The notes beneath the pieces are model-generated. The model was not told where the DNA came from. It was given only the letters and a program-made list of their open reading frames with translations, and ran no database searches. The position numbers and the translations under genes are program-made. From Bradysia coprophila (lineage: Eukaryota > Arthropoda > Insecta > Diptera > Sciaridae): a stretch of DNA of 64,000 nt. Of the stretch, positions 12,311-24,688 are shown in pieces (the stretch's first letter is position 1; every line of letters begins with the position of its first letter). The stretch is taken from assembly GCF_014529535.1 (NCBI RefSeq), contig NW_023504022.1:10107028-10171027 (forward strand). The letters run 5' to 3'.

Positions 12311-15300
12311 ACCTCAAGGCCGCAGATATTGGCCTAAATGCCTAAACAGAAATTTCCTGATATAAAAAGTTGGAGGGGCACTTGGAAGTTAAGAAAGTTG
12401 TGGCGAAAAAACAGCCATCGAACTGTTATAAACTGTTCGAAAAATTGCAATAAAAGCATTTTTATAACAGTTTATAACAGTTGAGCCAATGTTTTTTCGC
12501 CATAATTTTCTTAACTTCCAGTTTCTATTTCAGAAATTGTTATTTATAACATTGAGTTCCAAGTATTTAATTAGGCTCTAGATGTGCTATTATGACACGA
12601 GTCGCAGACCATGTGTCACGCATTGTGAGCCTAATAAAGTACTTTGTACCGAGATTTATGCATCTAAAGTTTGCAAATATTGCACGTATTATGATGCTGA
12701 AATGAATTTAAATGGCTTTTTAAGCATGACTACTAATTTCTGCATATATTAGTACATAGAGGTCAATATCTTCTAGCTACGGCCCTGTAATACACCTCGA
12801 GATACACACCAGACACTGGTCAATATCGAACATTTTTCTTATTAAAAAAGCGACACCTAATCGTCTCTTTCGACTAGCTCTATGTTATTGCAGTCAAAAA
12901 TATTTTATTTTCAAGGTAAAAACAAAGACAACAAAAAAAAAGTATTTTTTTAAAAAGAATTTTTTAGGTGGACCTCACACACAAAACGTTTCATTATTTA
13001 AGTATTATTGTAACCAGAATTGTTGTAGAACATTTAGTTTTGCAATAAAATTTTATTGTTAATAAAAGTTTAATGTACAAAAAGTTCAGCCAAACGATTT
13101 GTGATTCTATGTACAACCACACTGTACCATATCCGACATACCATGCCACAAAATCATTATCGAAAATGTTTCGTGAAATTAGTTCAAGTGATTTGTTTAT
13201 TAACTCTGTTTCACACAATTGATGGCATCTGTAATCCATTCAGGAACTCATCCGAAAACGTAAATTTTTATTGGTTGTGTGTGTTGTGTCTGTCAGTTAG
13301 CATGCAATTGTCGGTGTTTAATTGTTTTTGTTTCTTTATCAACGAAATGATTTCGATTTTAACGGGTGAGTAAATACAATATTAATGTGAAACAAAATAA
13401 GTGTAGCTCTGCGGCTGTGTATTGTATTTTAACCGATTCATCAGGTGGATTGTAAGTGATTATTATTATCATTATTGCATCCCGTAATAAAAGCTTGTTT
13501 CTAAGATAAAAGAAGATCAGACCCGAAACAAATAAACGACAGAACGTAGGAAAAACTCTACTGGGTCGAGAGGTCGAGACCCGTAACTGGCCATACGGTG
13601 AATTCAGGCGATTCCCGACAGGGTCCCTATGTCCATAATTTTAATACATTCATAATTGGGAGTAATAAAGTCATCTTACATTCGTTTCTGTGCGTTTTCT
13701 AGATCAGAATAGGTACAGTTGAAGTCAACCAAATTTGTGTCTAAATTTGCGACATCTGTTTTACGAGTTGATCCACTCAGACAAACACATTGATTACTTT
13801 CGTGTGTTTACGCCTGTGGAAATCTCGGTGCAAATTATGTTTTCTTCCCGGGATCTGATTCAAGATTTCCCGGATCCAAAAATGTAAAAGTGACTTCCCG
13901 CTACATACATTTCCCGCTGCACAAACTATAATTCGATTTCCCGGTATCCTAAAAAAAAATTTCAGAAATTTCCCGGTATCCTAGATACCACCGATACACA
14001 TAATTTGCACACGCGTGTGTTTATATGGTTTACTCTTCTACGTGCGTGCGTGTGATTATTATTAAACCCAAGTAGTGTGTTTGTATAAGTGAGCAGTGGA
14101 CCAGTGGAGCAGTGGTTAAAACACCCTAATTATTTTTGAAGATCTTTTGGAGGTGTTGATTTTTTTCTATTCTAATGGAAAGAAGCTCAAACTTACTTAC
14201 TTGTCTAACACATGTATCTTCCGGTCGAATTCAAAAAAGGTCGAAGTTTGCATAAGTTCTGTAAATTTAGGTTTGATTTCCACTTACAAAAAAACCACTA
14301 CGTTTTGCTTCCGTTTAGCTAAACTACGCCTCTTTTCTATTGTTTAAGACAAAACGTACAGAAAACTTAGTGCTTTTTTCGTAAGGACTTAAAAAGTGTG
14401 TGTCAATGATTAAGAGTGATATCGCCAAGACTTAAGGCGATTGGGGAACAATCGGTCTCCGATTTTAATGAGTAATAGCTCGTTGGATTCATCTTTCAAT
14501 TCTAGGAAACACGCATCTTTCACTTTTTACACTTACACTTACACTTTTTCGAAAAAAAATATTTTCTGTGAAGAGCGTTCAAAAGTAAAGACATGTCAGA
14601 GAGTACCGAAAACAGCTTTTCGGCAATAACTCAAGAAAAAATTATTTTAAATTGTTGTAATGTTGTACGAATGTCGGCCTTGGAAAGACCTACTGATAGA
14701 GTATACGCACCGCACTGGCTGGTCTCGCACCAGAGATTTATGACTAAAAATATAGTGAATGTTCGGAGATTCCGCCTTCCCTGCAGCTTCGATGTTCCAC
14801 GTAACTGAGTATGGGGTTGCGTAGCTGACCTCATCCACTATCGTTCCACATATAAATGAACAAAGTACTTTTGAGTTGTAAGCCTACAGAAGTCTTGAAA
14901 AAAAAGTTGGTGCGAAAATGCATATTTTTTCCTTCTTTCTGGGGGCTCTACAGCTGAAATAGCATCTGGAACGGTACTACCGTAGTCATTTTTATCATCT
15001 ACTATTCTTTTACCTTATCAATAGAAAAACGCTTCGCTATGTCGCGTTATTTGACGTTTCGAAAATGAACCGCTACTGCCTGGTTTATTGTACTCTGCCG
15101 TGGTTTCACACGTTATATACAGAAAGCATTCGCTTTACACAGACAAGATACATTGGGTGGAATTGACAGTCGGCGACTTTGAAAGAAGTGACTCACTCGC
15201 TGAACCACTGATAGAAAGTAGAAAGCTTTATACATGTTTATAGGGATGAAATTTCCTTCGACCTCACTTTGCAAAATAAAAAATTCCAACCAAGGACGTA

Positions 15301-16322
15301 ATCTACTACGGTTGTATACGAGTGGATCAGCTGAAAAACCGCTGCCGCGATATGCGTCGTCCCTTATTTCAAAGTCCCGACTGTAAGGTATCGAAAGTTT
15401 CGATCTTCAGATTGTTTTCATCGTAGCTTCGGCTCTTTTGAAAGGGTCTGTATTTCAATTTCAATGATCTAAATTTAAAAAGCTTTTCTATGAAAGCCCT
15501 TTAAATGAGTTAACTTCATGAGCGCGGATATGCGTGCCCTGATCTGCAAAGCAACCGTTAAATTTGCAACTGACTGGTCATTGGTCAATTAGGCGTAAAA
15601 ATTCGTTCCATTTCAATAAGGCGTGTAAAAATTATTCCATTAATTACTGCTAGGTGTGAATCATTCGCATTTGTTTCTACTTGCTGTAATTATTTCCGAT
15701 TTAAAAGACGGAAAGGCGTGTACATTACAATATACTACCACGGGACGACGCGTCGTTTCGCACTTACAAAATTAGAGAAAGTTATTTTCCACATTTTCCA
15801 CGCGATACAACATATTGAATACAACTCAAGTAATTTCGTTCGGTGAAGTAACACTCATGCGGTCATAAATATATGAGTTCATTGAGAACCTAGTCACAGC
15901 AGAAAGTAAAATTGGAAATTCCTCAATGAAGAAAACAAAAATGTTGAACGCGCAAATTTGTTGCGCATCTGAAATGAGAAAATGAATACAAACACACGCC
16001 CGTTCGAGAAAAAAAAGAAGAGAAATAACGAAAGAAAAATTTACAAACAAAAATTGTGAACAGTTTTCAAGCGTTTATGTAGTTGGTTGTGCTTGTAAGA
16101 GTATATTAAACTGGTAATAGTACCGAACCCGAATCAAAATTTTTAATATTTTTATTTTACATAACTTGAAAACTGTGTGCTACGTATCAGTCGTTGATTA
16201 GAATTTTCAGTTAACAGAATTGAGCCATCGAGAATTTTTCATTGTGAAAATTTTAGTTAGGTCATATCGTATTGATTAATTCATCTTCTAAATTCACTGT
16301 CCGTCGAACAGTTCTCATCATC
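12311..16322. other. Intergenic, no gene seen; repeats
   Basis: It includes a block at about 12600-12680 (AATAAAGTACTTTG) that recurs near 30050-30125, a TTTCCCGG-rich stretch at 13845-13985, a CACGGCAGAGTAA-type terminus at 15063-15107, and a MITE at 15169-15390. I see no exon with protein similarity. Confidence 0.4.
15169..15390. repeat. MITE with ACAGTCGGCGACTTT ends
   Basis: The left end ACAGTCGGCGACTTTGAAAG is answered by CTTATTTCAAAGTCCCGACTGT-like sequence at the right. An internal GAGTGGATCAGCTGAAAAAC is shared with the copy at 22329-22557. Confidence 0.6.
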
Positions 16323-19300
16323 ATGGTGAGTTATAGAATTTGCAATAATAAAAAAATTAATTTTGATTTAATTGTAAAGTGCATCCGCTGTTTGAATATA
16401 TAATTGTGCTTTTCCGTTCGGACTATACATACTCTGAATCATGGACGAAATCTCGTCATCATTCAATATACTCATATATAACCTCAGATGTGTCATACAG
16501 TACTATTTGGTAGAATGAATTATAATTATTGTCTGGAGTAATTCGGATCATGATTTCACTCTATTTATTTGACTATGTGAAGTGAAGGTTACAACAATGA
16601 CAAAGTTGAGCTACTTTTGTGTGTAATAAAATTTTATCGATCGAGTCCTTATTCGAGATTTGTAACTCTGTCATTTATATATATGAAACGACTGTTTCAC
16701 TTTGTGATTTTTTCACTTTGTCCTTGACCGTTACTTTGGTGTTTCGCGGCCTAGCCAACAACATACACGTCTAGTCTATTCACAAAATTTTCACAAAAAT
16801 ATCTTGTTTTCGTCTCGTGATCGGGGAACGTTAAACATTTCTGTTTTGAAAACGTTCAACACACGACGAGCTACTCTCATCAAGAGTCAAGTAGAAAATC
16901 AGTAAATAGAAAACTTGTTGAAGAACGTATAACAGTCCCACATACAGGCAGAGTGACGAAACTAAAAAAAAATAAATAAAAATTTGAAGAGAATTGAATT
17001 ATGCAAATGTAATTATATCATGCACCTATCAGGTACCATATTAACACATTTTCATTGAACCCGTGCAATAATGAAAACTGAATTATTAACTTATTTGGAC
17101 ATCAATCATGATAAAGATTATCTTTGAAGAAGCAATAGAGCTGCATATTAATATCTCAACTGAAGAAGTTGTTTTATACGACACGATAACGAATGACTGT
17201 GTCTTTGATATACATTTAATATACCGATCTCTGTATGTTGCTGTTTTATTTTTAGAATTTTTTTTTGATTCTGGCACGATAATTATGTTAAATGTATTGT
17301 TTTTAGACCCGTCCGAAAAGCACTGGGCCTATGCTTATTTTACTATCACGTTCGTAATATTGTGAATCGAATGAATGAGTAAGGAGAAACCTTTATTCCG
17401 AAAAATGTTTATTTCCTTAGTTCCCACCTCAATAACTTCCTTGTTGATATGTGTTGCAGATTGTACAGGTACGAATAAAAAGTTTTCGAAAGGAAAAAAC
17501 TTCTCGAAACAACTTTTTTCGTAGGCTATCAACATGAGGATCGGCTTTAGGAAGCACCTTTCTCACTGACAAGTTTCAATAGTATTTGACTTCGTAAATC
17601 AGAGAGAATGGCGAACCTTTTTCTTTTCGATTTCTAATCGTAGAATTCTAGGATTTTGAAGCACTTTCAGATTTTTCTTGGTCCCTCTGGATCTTAAGGC
17701 TATTGAGGTGCAGGCAGCTGAATTTTTAAAATTTCATCACTCCTTCCCCTCTAAGATTAAAGGAGGGTTAGTTGAAAGGCTACTTTGAAAATGTCGGAAG
17801 CACTGTAAGCAGCCTGAAGTGTTGTCATTTTCCAGTATGTAAACTTTACATTGTAAAGTAACTTTGGATTGAATTTAAGAACTATGGCTGCTTCCCTGAA
17901 TTGATTTTGTAGTTTATGATGGTTATGGAACTGATAGGTTAAAAAATTAACAATTTTATTCTGTTGTATTGTCTCGCTGAAACCGAACATTACTTGAGAT
18001 AATTTTATGCATGAAGAAAGACACGAGAAATAAAATTCAGAACTCTTGCACACCATGGGATTGTTCGGTTCGAATAACTCTTGCTTCATACCCAAGAGGA
18101 CTGGGGTTCAGGTCTCGTTGGGACATTTACAATAAAAAAATTTATTTCCAAATTTCAGTTTAATTTCTCGTGACTTGCTGTAGTTTTCATGGAAAAAATA
18201 AAAATTTACCGATTCGTGCTAGGATGACTTAGGGCTTAAGGACTATGTAGATTCAACTTTATCGATAAAATGCAGTGGAACCGACCTGAAATTCACAAAA
18301 TGAATGATATGAGAAAGTCTTGAGCCACTTAAATACATCGCTTTATGAAGCAACCCTCTGTATAAACCTTTTAACAACTGATGCGGTAACTTCGGCATGA
18401 GTTTTATATTTTACAAACTCTTCTCTTTTTCAATTCTACCGTCGTGTCTCTTCGCTATTTCAAGAAAAACGTCGTTGCAATAACCCAATGTCAGTGCGGA
18501 ATCATTTCAACAGAAAATATTTGATATAAAATTTAATTATTTTGATGTTATACCAACAGCGGGCTGCGGGCTATTGCAACGACATCTTGCTTGAAATAGC
18601 GAAACGATGGGAAAATAAAAAAAAGTTTCGAAGATAGAAAAATTATGCCGTAATTCCCCTCCTGATATCTCAGAAGGTGCCGTTTTCCGTTTAGACTGTT
18701 AAATACATATTAAACTTCACATTGTGAACTTCACAATGTGAAAATGAAAATTTTATTGGATTATATTAATAGAAATTTAAATTGAAATACTTTCTTAAAA
18801 CGACCTCGACTTCTTTCTTCTATGTTTTAAAAGCTATTCTTCACACACGTATTGGTGCCTGCAAATCTTGGACGTAACACAGCAACAGCTGTGAATATGT
18901 TGGATCAAGAGTCCAACGCCGTTTCACCAAGATGTTGGTGTAGATCGTACATGTAACGTAAGATGAAAATGAGAAAAAAAAATTGTTTTGTTTAAAATTC
19001 TAGTCGTCCCATAACGGCACGGCCATTATGAACTGATTTTGTTCTAAATTCAGAATACTTTCAATACTGATAATTGTATTTTATGTTTTTGACTGTTCTC
19101 TTCATAATGATTGCTGGTGATCGGTCATTAACTTGAGGCTGTCTAGACTTAGTATTGGTTCGATGTTAAAATAAGTTTTAATTTTATCTGAGAATTTGAT
19201 TGATGATCTCATTCAAACGTGAATATGAACATGAATAGAAAGTCTGAATTTGTGATCACAATTTTATTTATGTCGTGCCACCTATCCAATATACTGCGAT

Positions 19301-19993
19301 GAGCTTTTATTTCTGGTAAATGTTGTTCAACAAAGTTTAAACGATATCACCAAATGCTTGGAATAGTAACGCAAAACAATCTTACAGGATCAAGATACAG
19401 ATAACTACAATGCAGGCAGTGTGGCAACGCCAAAATGGTTGAGTCACTATTGGCTGATTGTGGCCGCAATAATCGTTTTCCAGGGCAGTATTCTCTTTTA
19501 TATGGGTCAGCCCATTATCAGTCAAACTGGAGGATTACAAATGTGGTGTGGAGATGTGCAAAGTCGAGAGAATTCGCAACATTTGACTGATTGGTACACG
19601 TTCACTCATATTATTCATGGTATCGGCTATTACTGGATTCTTCGGTATTTAACACCGGGATCTTCAATGCCATTCCGTTCCATTATTGCCATTCTAATGG
19701 AAGTGCTGTGGGAGGTTGTGGAGAACACTTCTGTTGTCATCAATCGATTCAGACAAACGGGTGTCGGATATGGATATTACGGAGACAGTATCGTTAACTC
19801 TATTTCGGACACTTTTGCAATGCTATTTGGATTCTACCTATCGAATGTTCTTCCATGTACTGTTGTAGTTGCATACGCTGTATTCACTGAATTACTTTGT
19901 GCATATCAAATTCGCGATAATTTTGCATTAAGTGTGATACAACTTATCCATCCATTTGAATCAATTTCAAGTTGGCAGACTGAGAATTTTTGA
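16323..19993 (+). CDS. UPF0314/DUF2585-family membrane protein, candidate bacterial transfer
   Basis: Two exons join to 202 codons. Exon 1 ends exactly with ATG (16323-16325), followed by the donor GTGAGT. Exon 2 is 19388-19993, behind the acceptor CTTACAG. The first ATG inside exon 2 is codon 40, so the exon 1 ATG is needed to include the first membrane helix. Family motifs: ENSQH (62-66), DWYTFTHIIHG (69-79), WEVVENTSVVINR (109-121), YYGDSIVNSISDTFAM (131-146), IRDN (176-179), IHP (188-190) and WQ (197-198). Hydrophobic segments lie at about 23-40, 74-90, 98-112 and 143-172. I know this family from Alphaproteobacteria, where its function is unknown; length and motif order agree over the whole protein. 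The flanks are ordinary insect repeats and introns, so contamination is unlikely. A possible ATTAAA polyadenylation signal follows near 20091. Confidence 0.85.
17095..17285 (+). repeat. Dispersed repeat, copy A
   Basis: It shares ATTATCTTTGAAGAA, ACCGATCTCTGTATGTTGCT and TTTGATTCTGGCAC in the same order with 23331-23525. The 85-codon frame here is therefore repeat-derived. Confidence 0.65.
18450..18607. repeat. Palindromic MITE-like element
   Basis: TTCGCTATTTCAAG...GTCGTTGCAATA on the left is mirrored by TATTGCAACGAC...CTTGAAATAGCGAA on the right. Confidence 0.6.
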
Positions 19994-20984
19994 ATAGAAT
20001 ACGGTAGTAAAATCAGACACGTTGTATAAAAGTTTCTTTATTTTTTAAACTTATTTTCTGTTTTCATTTTCATTGTCATCGTCAATATGACCATTAAAGT
20101 GGGACAGACCTTAATGGTTGAAATGCAATGGCAATAACATTTCTTTAAAGCATTTTCAGGTGCTTTAAAATCTGTTTATGCTTCCCTGACTTTGTAAATT
20201 AAAGGTTAAGGGTATACAATACAGGCATGAGCGCCGCCGCGTGTCAGCAGCATTTCAATGGAATTACTTTTTGGTGATTGGTGCAAAATCTTGTAATTAC
20301 TTTGTTGAACTTCCATTTTCCTTCAAAGCACAATATTAGTTAGAGGTCATTGCTCATTTCTGAATCTGTGTTGTGCTAACATATGATTAGCCATCCATTT
20401 TTAAATGATTAATTTTCAAAATGTCTTTGATTTTTTTTGCAAAATTGAAGGAATGTGAGCCGATTAATCCCAAATTTACAATCTCTCTTATTTATCTACG
20501 CAGAATTTCTCAAGACAGAAAAATGTTCATTCCGTTTGATTCATAAGTTTAATCATAGACATAGAATAAGACTGACTTATTACGATTGCATATTGCATCT
20601 GAAGTGTGTGAAGAATATTCTTAGTGCCAAAACGTAGGACGGGGACGGTTTAATTGTTTAATGACTTAAAGTTGATGAGTGTATATCAATTTATAGTTTA
20701 CAGTTTAATAGCATAGTAGCACCGACACAACACGTGAGAGACAAATACTTCAGAGAAGTTTTCTTTTTTATGAGGACTGTACTTGATTTAATTTCCGTGT
20801 CCTAGATAGCTGCTATGCCATTAAAATTGATAGAAGTTTAAGGAAACCTTGTGATAGAAAGGTGGTGAGATCTACTAGTCAGAATAAGAGAATGAAGAAG
20901 TGCAACTCACTGCCTTAGCTGATAACTGATTAGGATGCGTTTTTTGAAATTTTAGTAGGTTATGTTTCATAAGCTACGGGACTC

Positions 20985-21148
20985 TTTTCAGTGCTGTCAT
21001 CGAAATTTAATGCTAAATACCTCGAGAATTATGTGGCTTGCGGAGCTAAGACTATATGTTCTACCTTCCAAAATGGGGGATACTGAATAGTTTCAGCTTC
21101 ACAGATCTTGACATATTTATGATTTAACTTCGATGACAGCACTGAAAA
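20985..21148. repeat. MITE with TTTTCAGTGCTGTCATCGAA ends
   Basis: The two 20-bp ends are perfect complements. No target duplication could be identified. Confidence 0.7.
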
Positions 21149-21577
21149 AGCGTAGTATGAATGATCTGTAGGCTCTTTAAGAAACATATGTGTAGACTGG
21201 CATAATTAGTTCGTAAGTATTTATGTGTATTATAAGCTATTGTGATGGAAATATTCTTAATAAATAAATTTTCTCCTTGACTCAGTCAATGTTAGTCATT
21301 TTATTTGTCATCAGATTAATTTGAAACAAAAAAAAAGTTAAATTAAAAACAAAACGATTGTCCATCACTCTTGGTTCTTGCAAATAATTTTGCTATTCGC
21401 TTTTAATGGCAACAACTTAAATCGATCGCTCATCATATCTGTACGTAAAGATATGTGTGAGAAATGTTTAAATGTTCGAATTTCCAAAGACAGTTTGAGT
21501 GAGGATAATTGGAACGCAACCTTATTAAATTCAATGTAAATTTTTGTTGAACGAACAATAGAATGGACGATTTATGC

Positions 21578-21718
21578 CAAGGCTGTATACTTTGGGGAGG
21601 TCACGCAGACCGCCATTTTATTAGATACGCGGGAACACACCACTTCTGATGATTTTACATGTAAAAAATTTCACCACATCATCAAGACGACGTGACCTCC
21701 CCAAAGTATACAGCCTTG
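21578..21718. mobile_element. hAT-like MITE (CAAGGCTGTATACTTTGGGG ends)
   Basis: A 141-bp element with terminal inverted repeats of about 28 bp. GATTTATGC flanks it at 21569-21577 and 21719-21727. A second copy at 36425-36621 has an 8-bp duplication. Confidence 0.85.
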
Positions 21719-21986
21719 GATTTATGCAATCCATCTTACCAATATTGTCCTTTCTACTGTTGGTTCTAACAACGCACAAAAGAACAGATAATAGATTTAT
21801 TACAGCCAGAAGCTCTTATGTTTCTTAGGCACCAATTAATTACACAACTATAACTTAGCGCACTTGTTGTTTCACAATATTGAGACGTTAAATTAAAATT
21901 GAAGTAATGAGTTTCATGTTTTAATCAAAGAAAAAAAAACGTTCGAGTAAAGGTTAGTCAAAAGTTTCAAATTTTAGTTTTCTTGT

Positions 21987-22124
21987 CAGGGGCTATTTAG
22001 TTGAATTTTTGGCGAATTTTTACTAATTTGGAGAATTTTGGCAAATTGGCGAATTTGGTGAATTTCGGCGAATTTTGACGAATTTGGAGAATTTAAGCGA
22101 ATTAATTCAACTAAATAGCCCCTG
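21987..22124. mobile_element. hAT-like MITE (CAGGGGCTATTTAGTTG ends)
   Basis: A 138-bp element with inverted ends of about 20 bp and the target duplication TTTCTTGT at 21979-21986 and 22125-22132. The inside is a GAATTTTGGCGAATTT-type low-complexity run. Confidence 0.85.
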
Positions 22125-22328
22125 TTTCTTGTTCTTACCTCAAAATTAGTTTTGCTTTTTCATGGGTTCCATCACAGCTCTGCTAGTAGCAGTGCTGTGG
22201 TTCCATTCGTTCCATTTGAAAGAGCGGATGTAAGACTAATTTTTGACTCGATTTTTCTTTGATATTATCTTTTACCCGAAAATTAAGTGTTCAAGTTAAA
22301 CTAACTTTAGTTCGTCTAAATGTATAAC

Positions 22329-22557
22329 AGTCGGAGACTTTGCAATAAGTGACCGATTTAGTTTATTCTGTTTTTCAGCTGATCTACTCATACAAACAAA
22401 TATGATTTGACGTCTTTAAACGACTTTAACATTACTACGCGCATGCATGTACATTGTTCACCCTTCACCCGTAGCATTAGCAATTTTGTGTGTATGAGTG
22501 GATCAGCTGAAAAACAGATTAAACTATATCGGTCACTTATTTGAAAGTCGCCGACTG
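22329..22557. repeat. MITE with ACAGTCGG(A/C)GACTTT ends, second copy
   Basis: ACAGTCGGAGACTTTGCAATAAGTGACCG at the left (first 20 bases ACAGTCGGAGACTTTGCAAT) is mirrored by AAAGTCGCCGACTGT at the right. GATCAGCTGAAAAACAG and its complement lie inside. Same family as 15169-15390. Confidence 0.7.
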
Positions 22558-22644
22558 TAAACAAACGATGTCGTTACTCAAATTATTTCAAACAAAACTG
22601 TTTATTTTTCAATAAGTTAAGGTGATTTAATAGACCTAAATAAA

Positions 22645-22998
22645 ATATCAGTCGAAAACACTCAAAAGAGTAAAAGTGACGCAGGTCCCTGTCCATTCTT
22701 CCAAAACAACTGATATACCAAAGAAATTCTAGAAACAAAATTTTACCAAAAAAATTTTGCGTCACAAAGTGGCAGATGATTCGGACGTATTCTTGCCTAT
22801 TTTAAAAAATTTCTTAAAAGTACTTTCCTCAACATCTGCCACTTGTGTGTGACGCATATTTTTTTTTTGGTAAATTTTGGTTGTTACAGTTTTTGCGTAC
22901 AAGCGCAGAATGCGTCACCTCCAACGATATCAGTTGTTTTGGAAGTATGTACAGGGACTTGCATCACTTTTACTCTTTTGAGTGTTTTTGACTGATAT
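22645..22998. repeat. Foldback element, arms about 72 bp
   Basis: It starts ATATCAGTCGAAAACACTC, ends with the near complement, and carries an inner palindromic pair around TCTGCCACTT. The open frame across it is arm sequence. Confidence 0.7.
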
Positions 22999-23330
22999 CA
23001 GTTCTTTTGGAAGAAATAATAGATTGAAAAAATTTAAAAATTTGAAAATATTGAAAAAATTTGAAAAATTTGAAAAATTTAAAAAATTTGAAAAATTTGA
23101 AAAATCTCGTTGAACTCGTACGGACGCCTAGTTTTTTTTTAATGGTAATTTGGAGTCATTTTGCTAAGCCGCTACAGTTGTTTCGTAAATTGATACAGAG
23201 GCCTGCGTCACATTTTGCACTGTTTTCGAATGAAAAGCTGAGCTGAGATAAATGTGAAGGAAAATAAATAATTCATGTAAATACATAAATCTGTGCATAA
23301 ATGAAAATTGAATAGAGACCGAGACATAAT

Positions 23331-23525
23331 TAGTCATTAATTATGATAAATATTATCTTTGAAGAAGGAATAGCTGCACATTAATGTCGCAACTGAAATA
23401 TTTATAGGTGTTTTAATAACGCACAATATTTTAGAAATATCCTTGTCTTTGATGTACAATACAATGTTTATAAACACCGATCTCTGTGTGTTGCTATTTT
23501 ATTTTTAGAATATATTTGATTCTGG
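23331..23525 (+). repeat. Dispersed repeat, copy B
   Basis: Homologous in the same order and strand to 17095-17285 inside the DUF2585-family gene's intron. Confidence 0.65.
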
Positions 23526-23929
23526 CACAATATGTCACATTTGCATTTTTTTCGGATAGTTTGTGGATTCGGTCGGATGTAGACTTCAATCGGATTTAGA
23601 GTCAACAACATGTTATTCTTATATTCGTTAGATGATTGAAACCGTAATTATTACAACGGATTTGGTTGAGTCAAGCCCAATGTATTAGCTATGACGAGAA
23701 AATATTGATTTATGGTTTAAACTTAACCAATACATTAAAACAACAATGGAGTTTTCCCTTCTCTACTAGACCTGTTTTCAAGAAAATATTTCAATAAAAG
23801 TTCTCAAGAAAGTATTTTTTGAAAATATGAAAAATGCAAAGTTTTGCATCTCAAAAATCTTTCGATCTAATATTTTACGTTTTAAATAAAAAAACAAAAA
23901 CAGACACCTGGGTTCGGAGCTTTACATGT

Positions 23930-24109
23930 TTAACCTGTTACAGACGGCAAGCATATAACCAGTATTATTATCTTGTCTATTACCACCATCGATCAACGTA
24001 TTTTTACCGGTTGGTTTCAAATCTTGTCCTTCAATTTTTTTAACATTCCTTTTCCAATGTTACCCAGAGCCTGCCATTATCTTTCTCGTCGTTATCGATA
24101 ACAGGTGAT
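23930..24109. mobile_element. piggyBac-like MITE (TTAACCTGTTACAGACGGC family)
   Basis: The left end TTAACCTGTTACAGACGGCA is intact; the right end is cut off after the internal GTTATCGATAACAG. Relatives: 39457-39669, 56647-56835, 39985-40143, 42035-42292 and 63905-64000. Confidence 0.65.
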
Positions 24110-24688
24110 ATAGCTGAACTTATTTGGAAAAATTAGCTAAAGTTTACCAAAATTTTCCGAAAATTATCTACATTTTTGTTGATTTGTCTAAATTTAGTCT
24201 AATTTGCCAAAACTTTTGAAAAATTCGGTAAACTTTGGTCAATTTAAAAAATAGGTCCCCGGTTCCATGTTTTAATATTTCGTTCTCTATTGTTCGTTCT
24301 TAGAAGATAGTTTTAACTCAGATTGTACTTATTGTAAGTAGTAGCACATAACAATTTTTTTTTCGAGGGGCAAATATTCATCCTTTGGCAGTTAAAAGAA
24401 AATTCTTTCAAAATTCTTCAAAATTTTATGAAATAAAATCCTCAATTTCATAGAAAATCGTTAAGCTAAAAAAAATCCTTGAAAATTCTTAGAGGATTGT
24501 CTTTTCAAAAAGACTTTGTTAACGAAATTAGCAAATATATGCCCCTCGGTTTTTTCTCTTCTAATAATACTATTTAGATAATTCAGGTCAATTTTTAATC
24601 GGACTAACCATGGCCGCTAATTGCAACTAATTTTAGGAGAAACGAATGTTCTATATGCAGTAGCAAAAAATGTATTTTTCAGTTATTT

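Larger units (their letters stand above)
16326..19387 (+). other. Long first intron of the DUF2585-family gene
   Basis: About 3.06 kb, AT-rich. It holds a repeat at about 17095-17285 that recurs downstream of the gene at about 23331-23525, and a palindrome at about 18450-18607. No other coding exon is recognised. Confidence 0.6.
19994..24688. other. Intergenic, MITE cluster
   Basis: Between the DUF2585-family gene and adenylate kinase 1 I find no coding exon, only the elements listed separately (20985-21148, 21578-21718, 21987-22124, 22329-22557, 22645-22998, 23331-23525, 23930-24109), a GAAAAATTTGAAAAA low-complexity stretch at about 23020-23105, and AAAATCCTT debris at 24360-24545. Confidence 0.5.

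Noticed and set aside
12994..13239. 81-codon minus-strand frame with hydrophobic stretches
   Set aside because: AT-rich chance frame; no signal peptide logic or conserved motif.
14593..14808. 71-codon frame starting MSESTENSFS
   Set aside because: It begins like a protein but soon loses any clear composition, with no recognisable domain, splice partner or polyadenylation signal.
17980..18140. tRNA- or SINE-like GGTTCAGGTCTC followed by an A-rich run
   Set aside because: Only a B-box-like word is present; no A box at the right distance.
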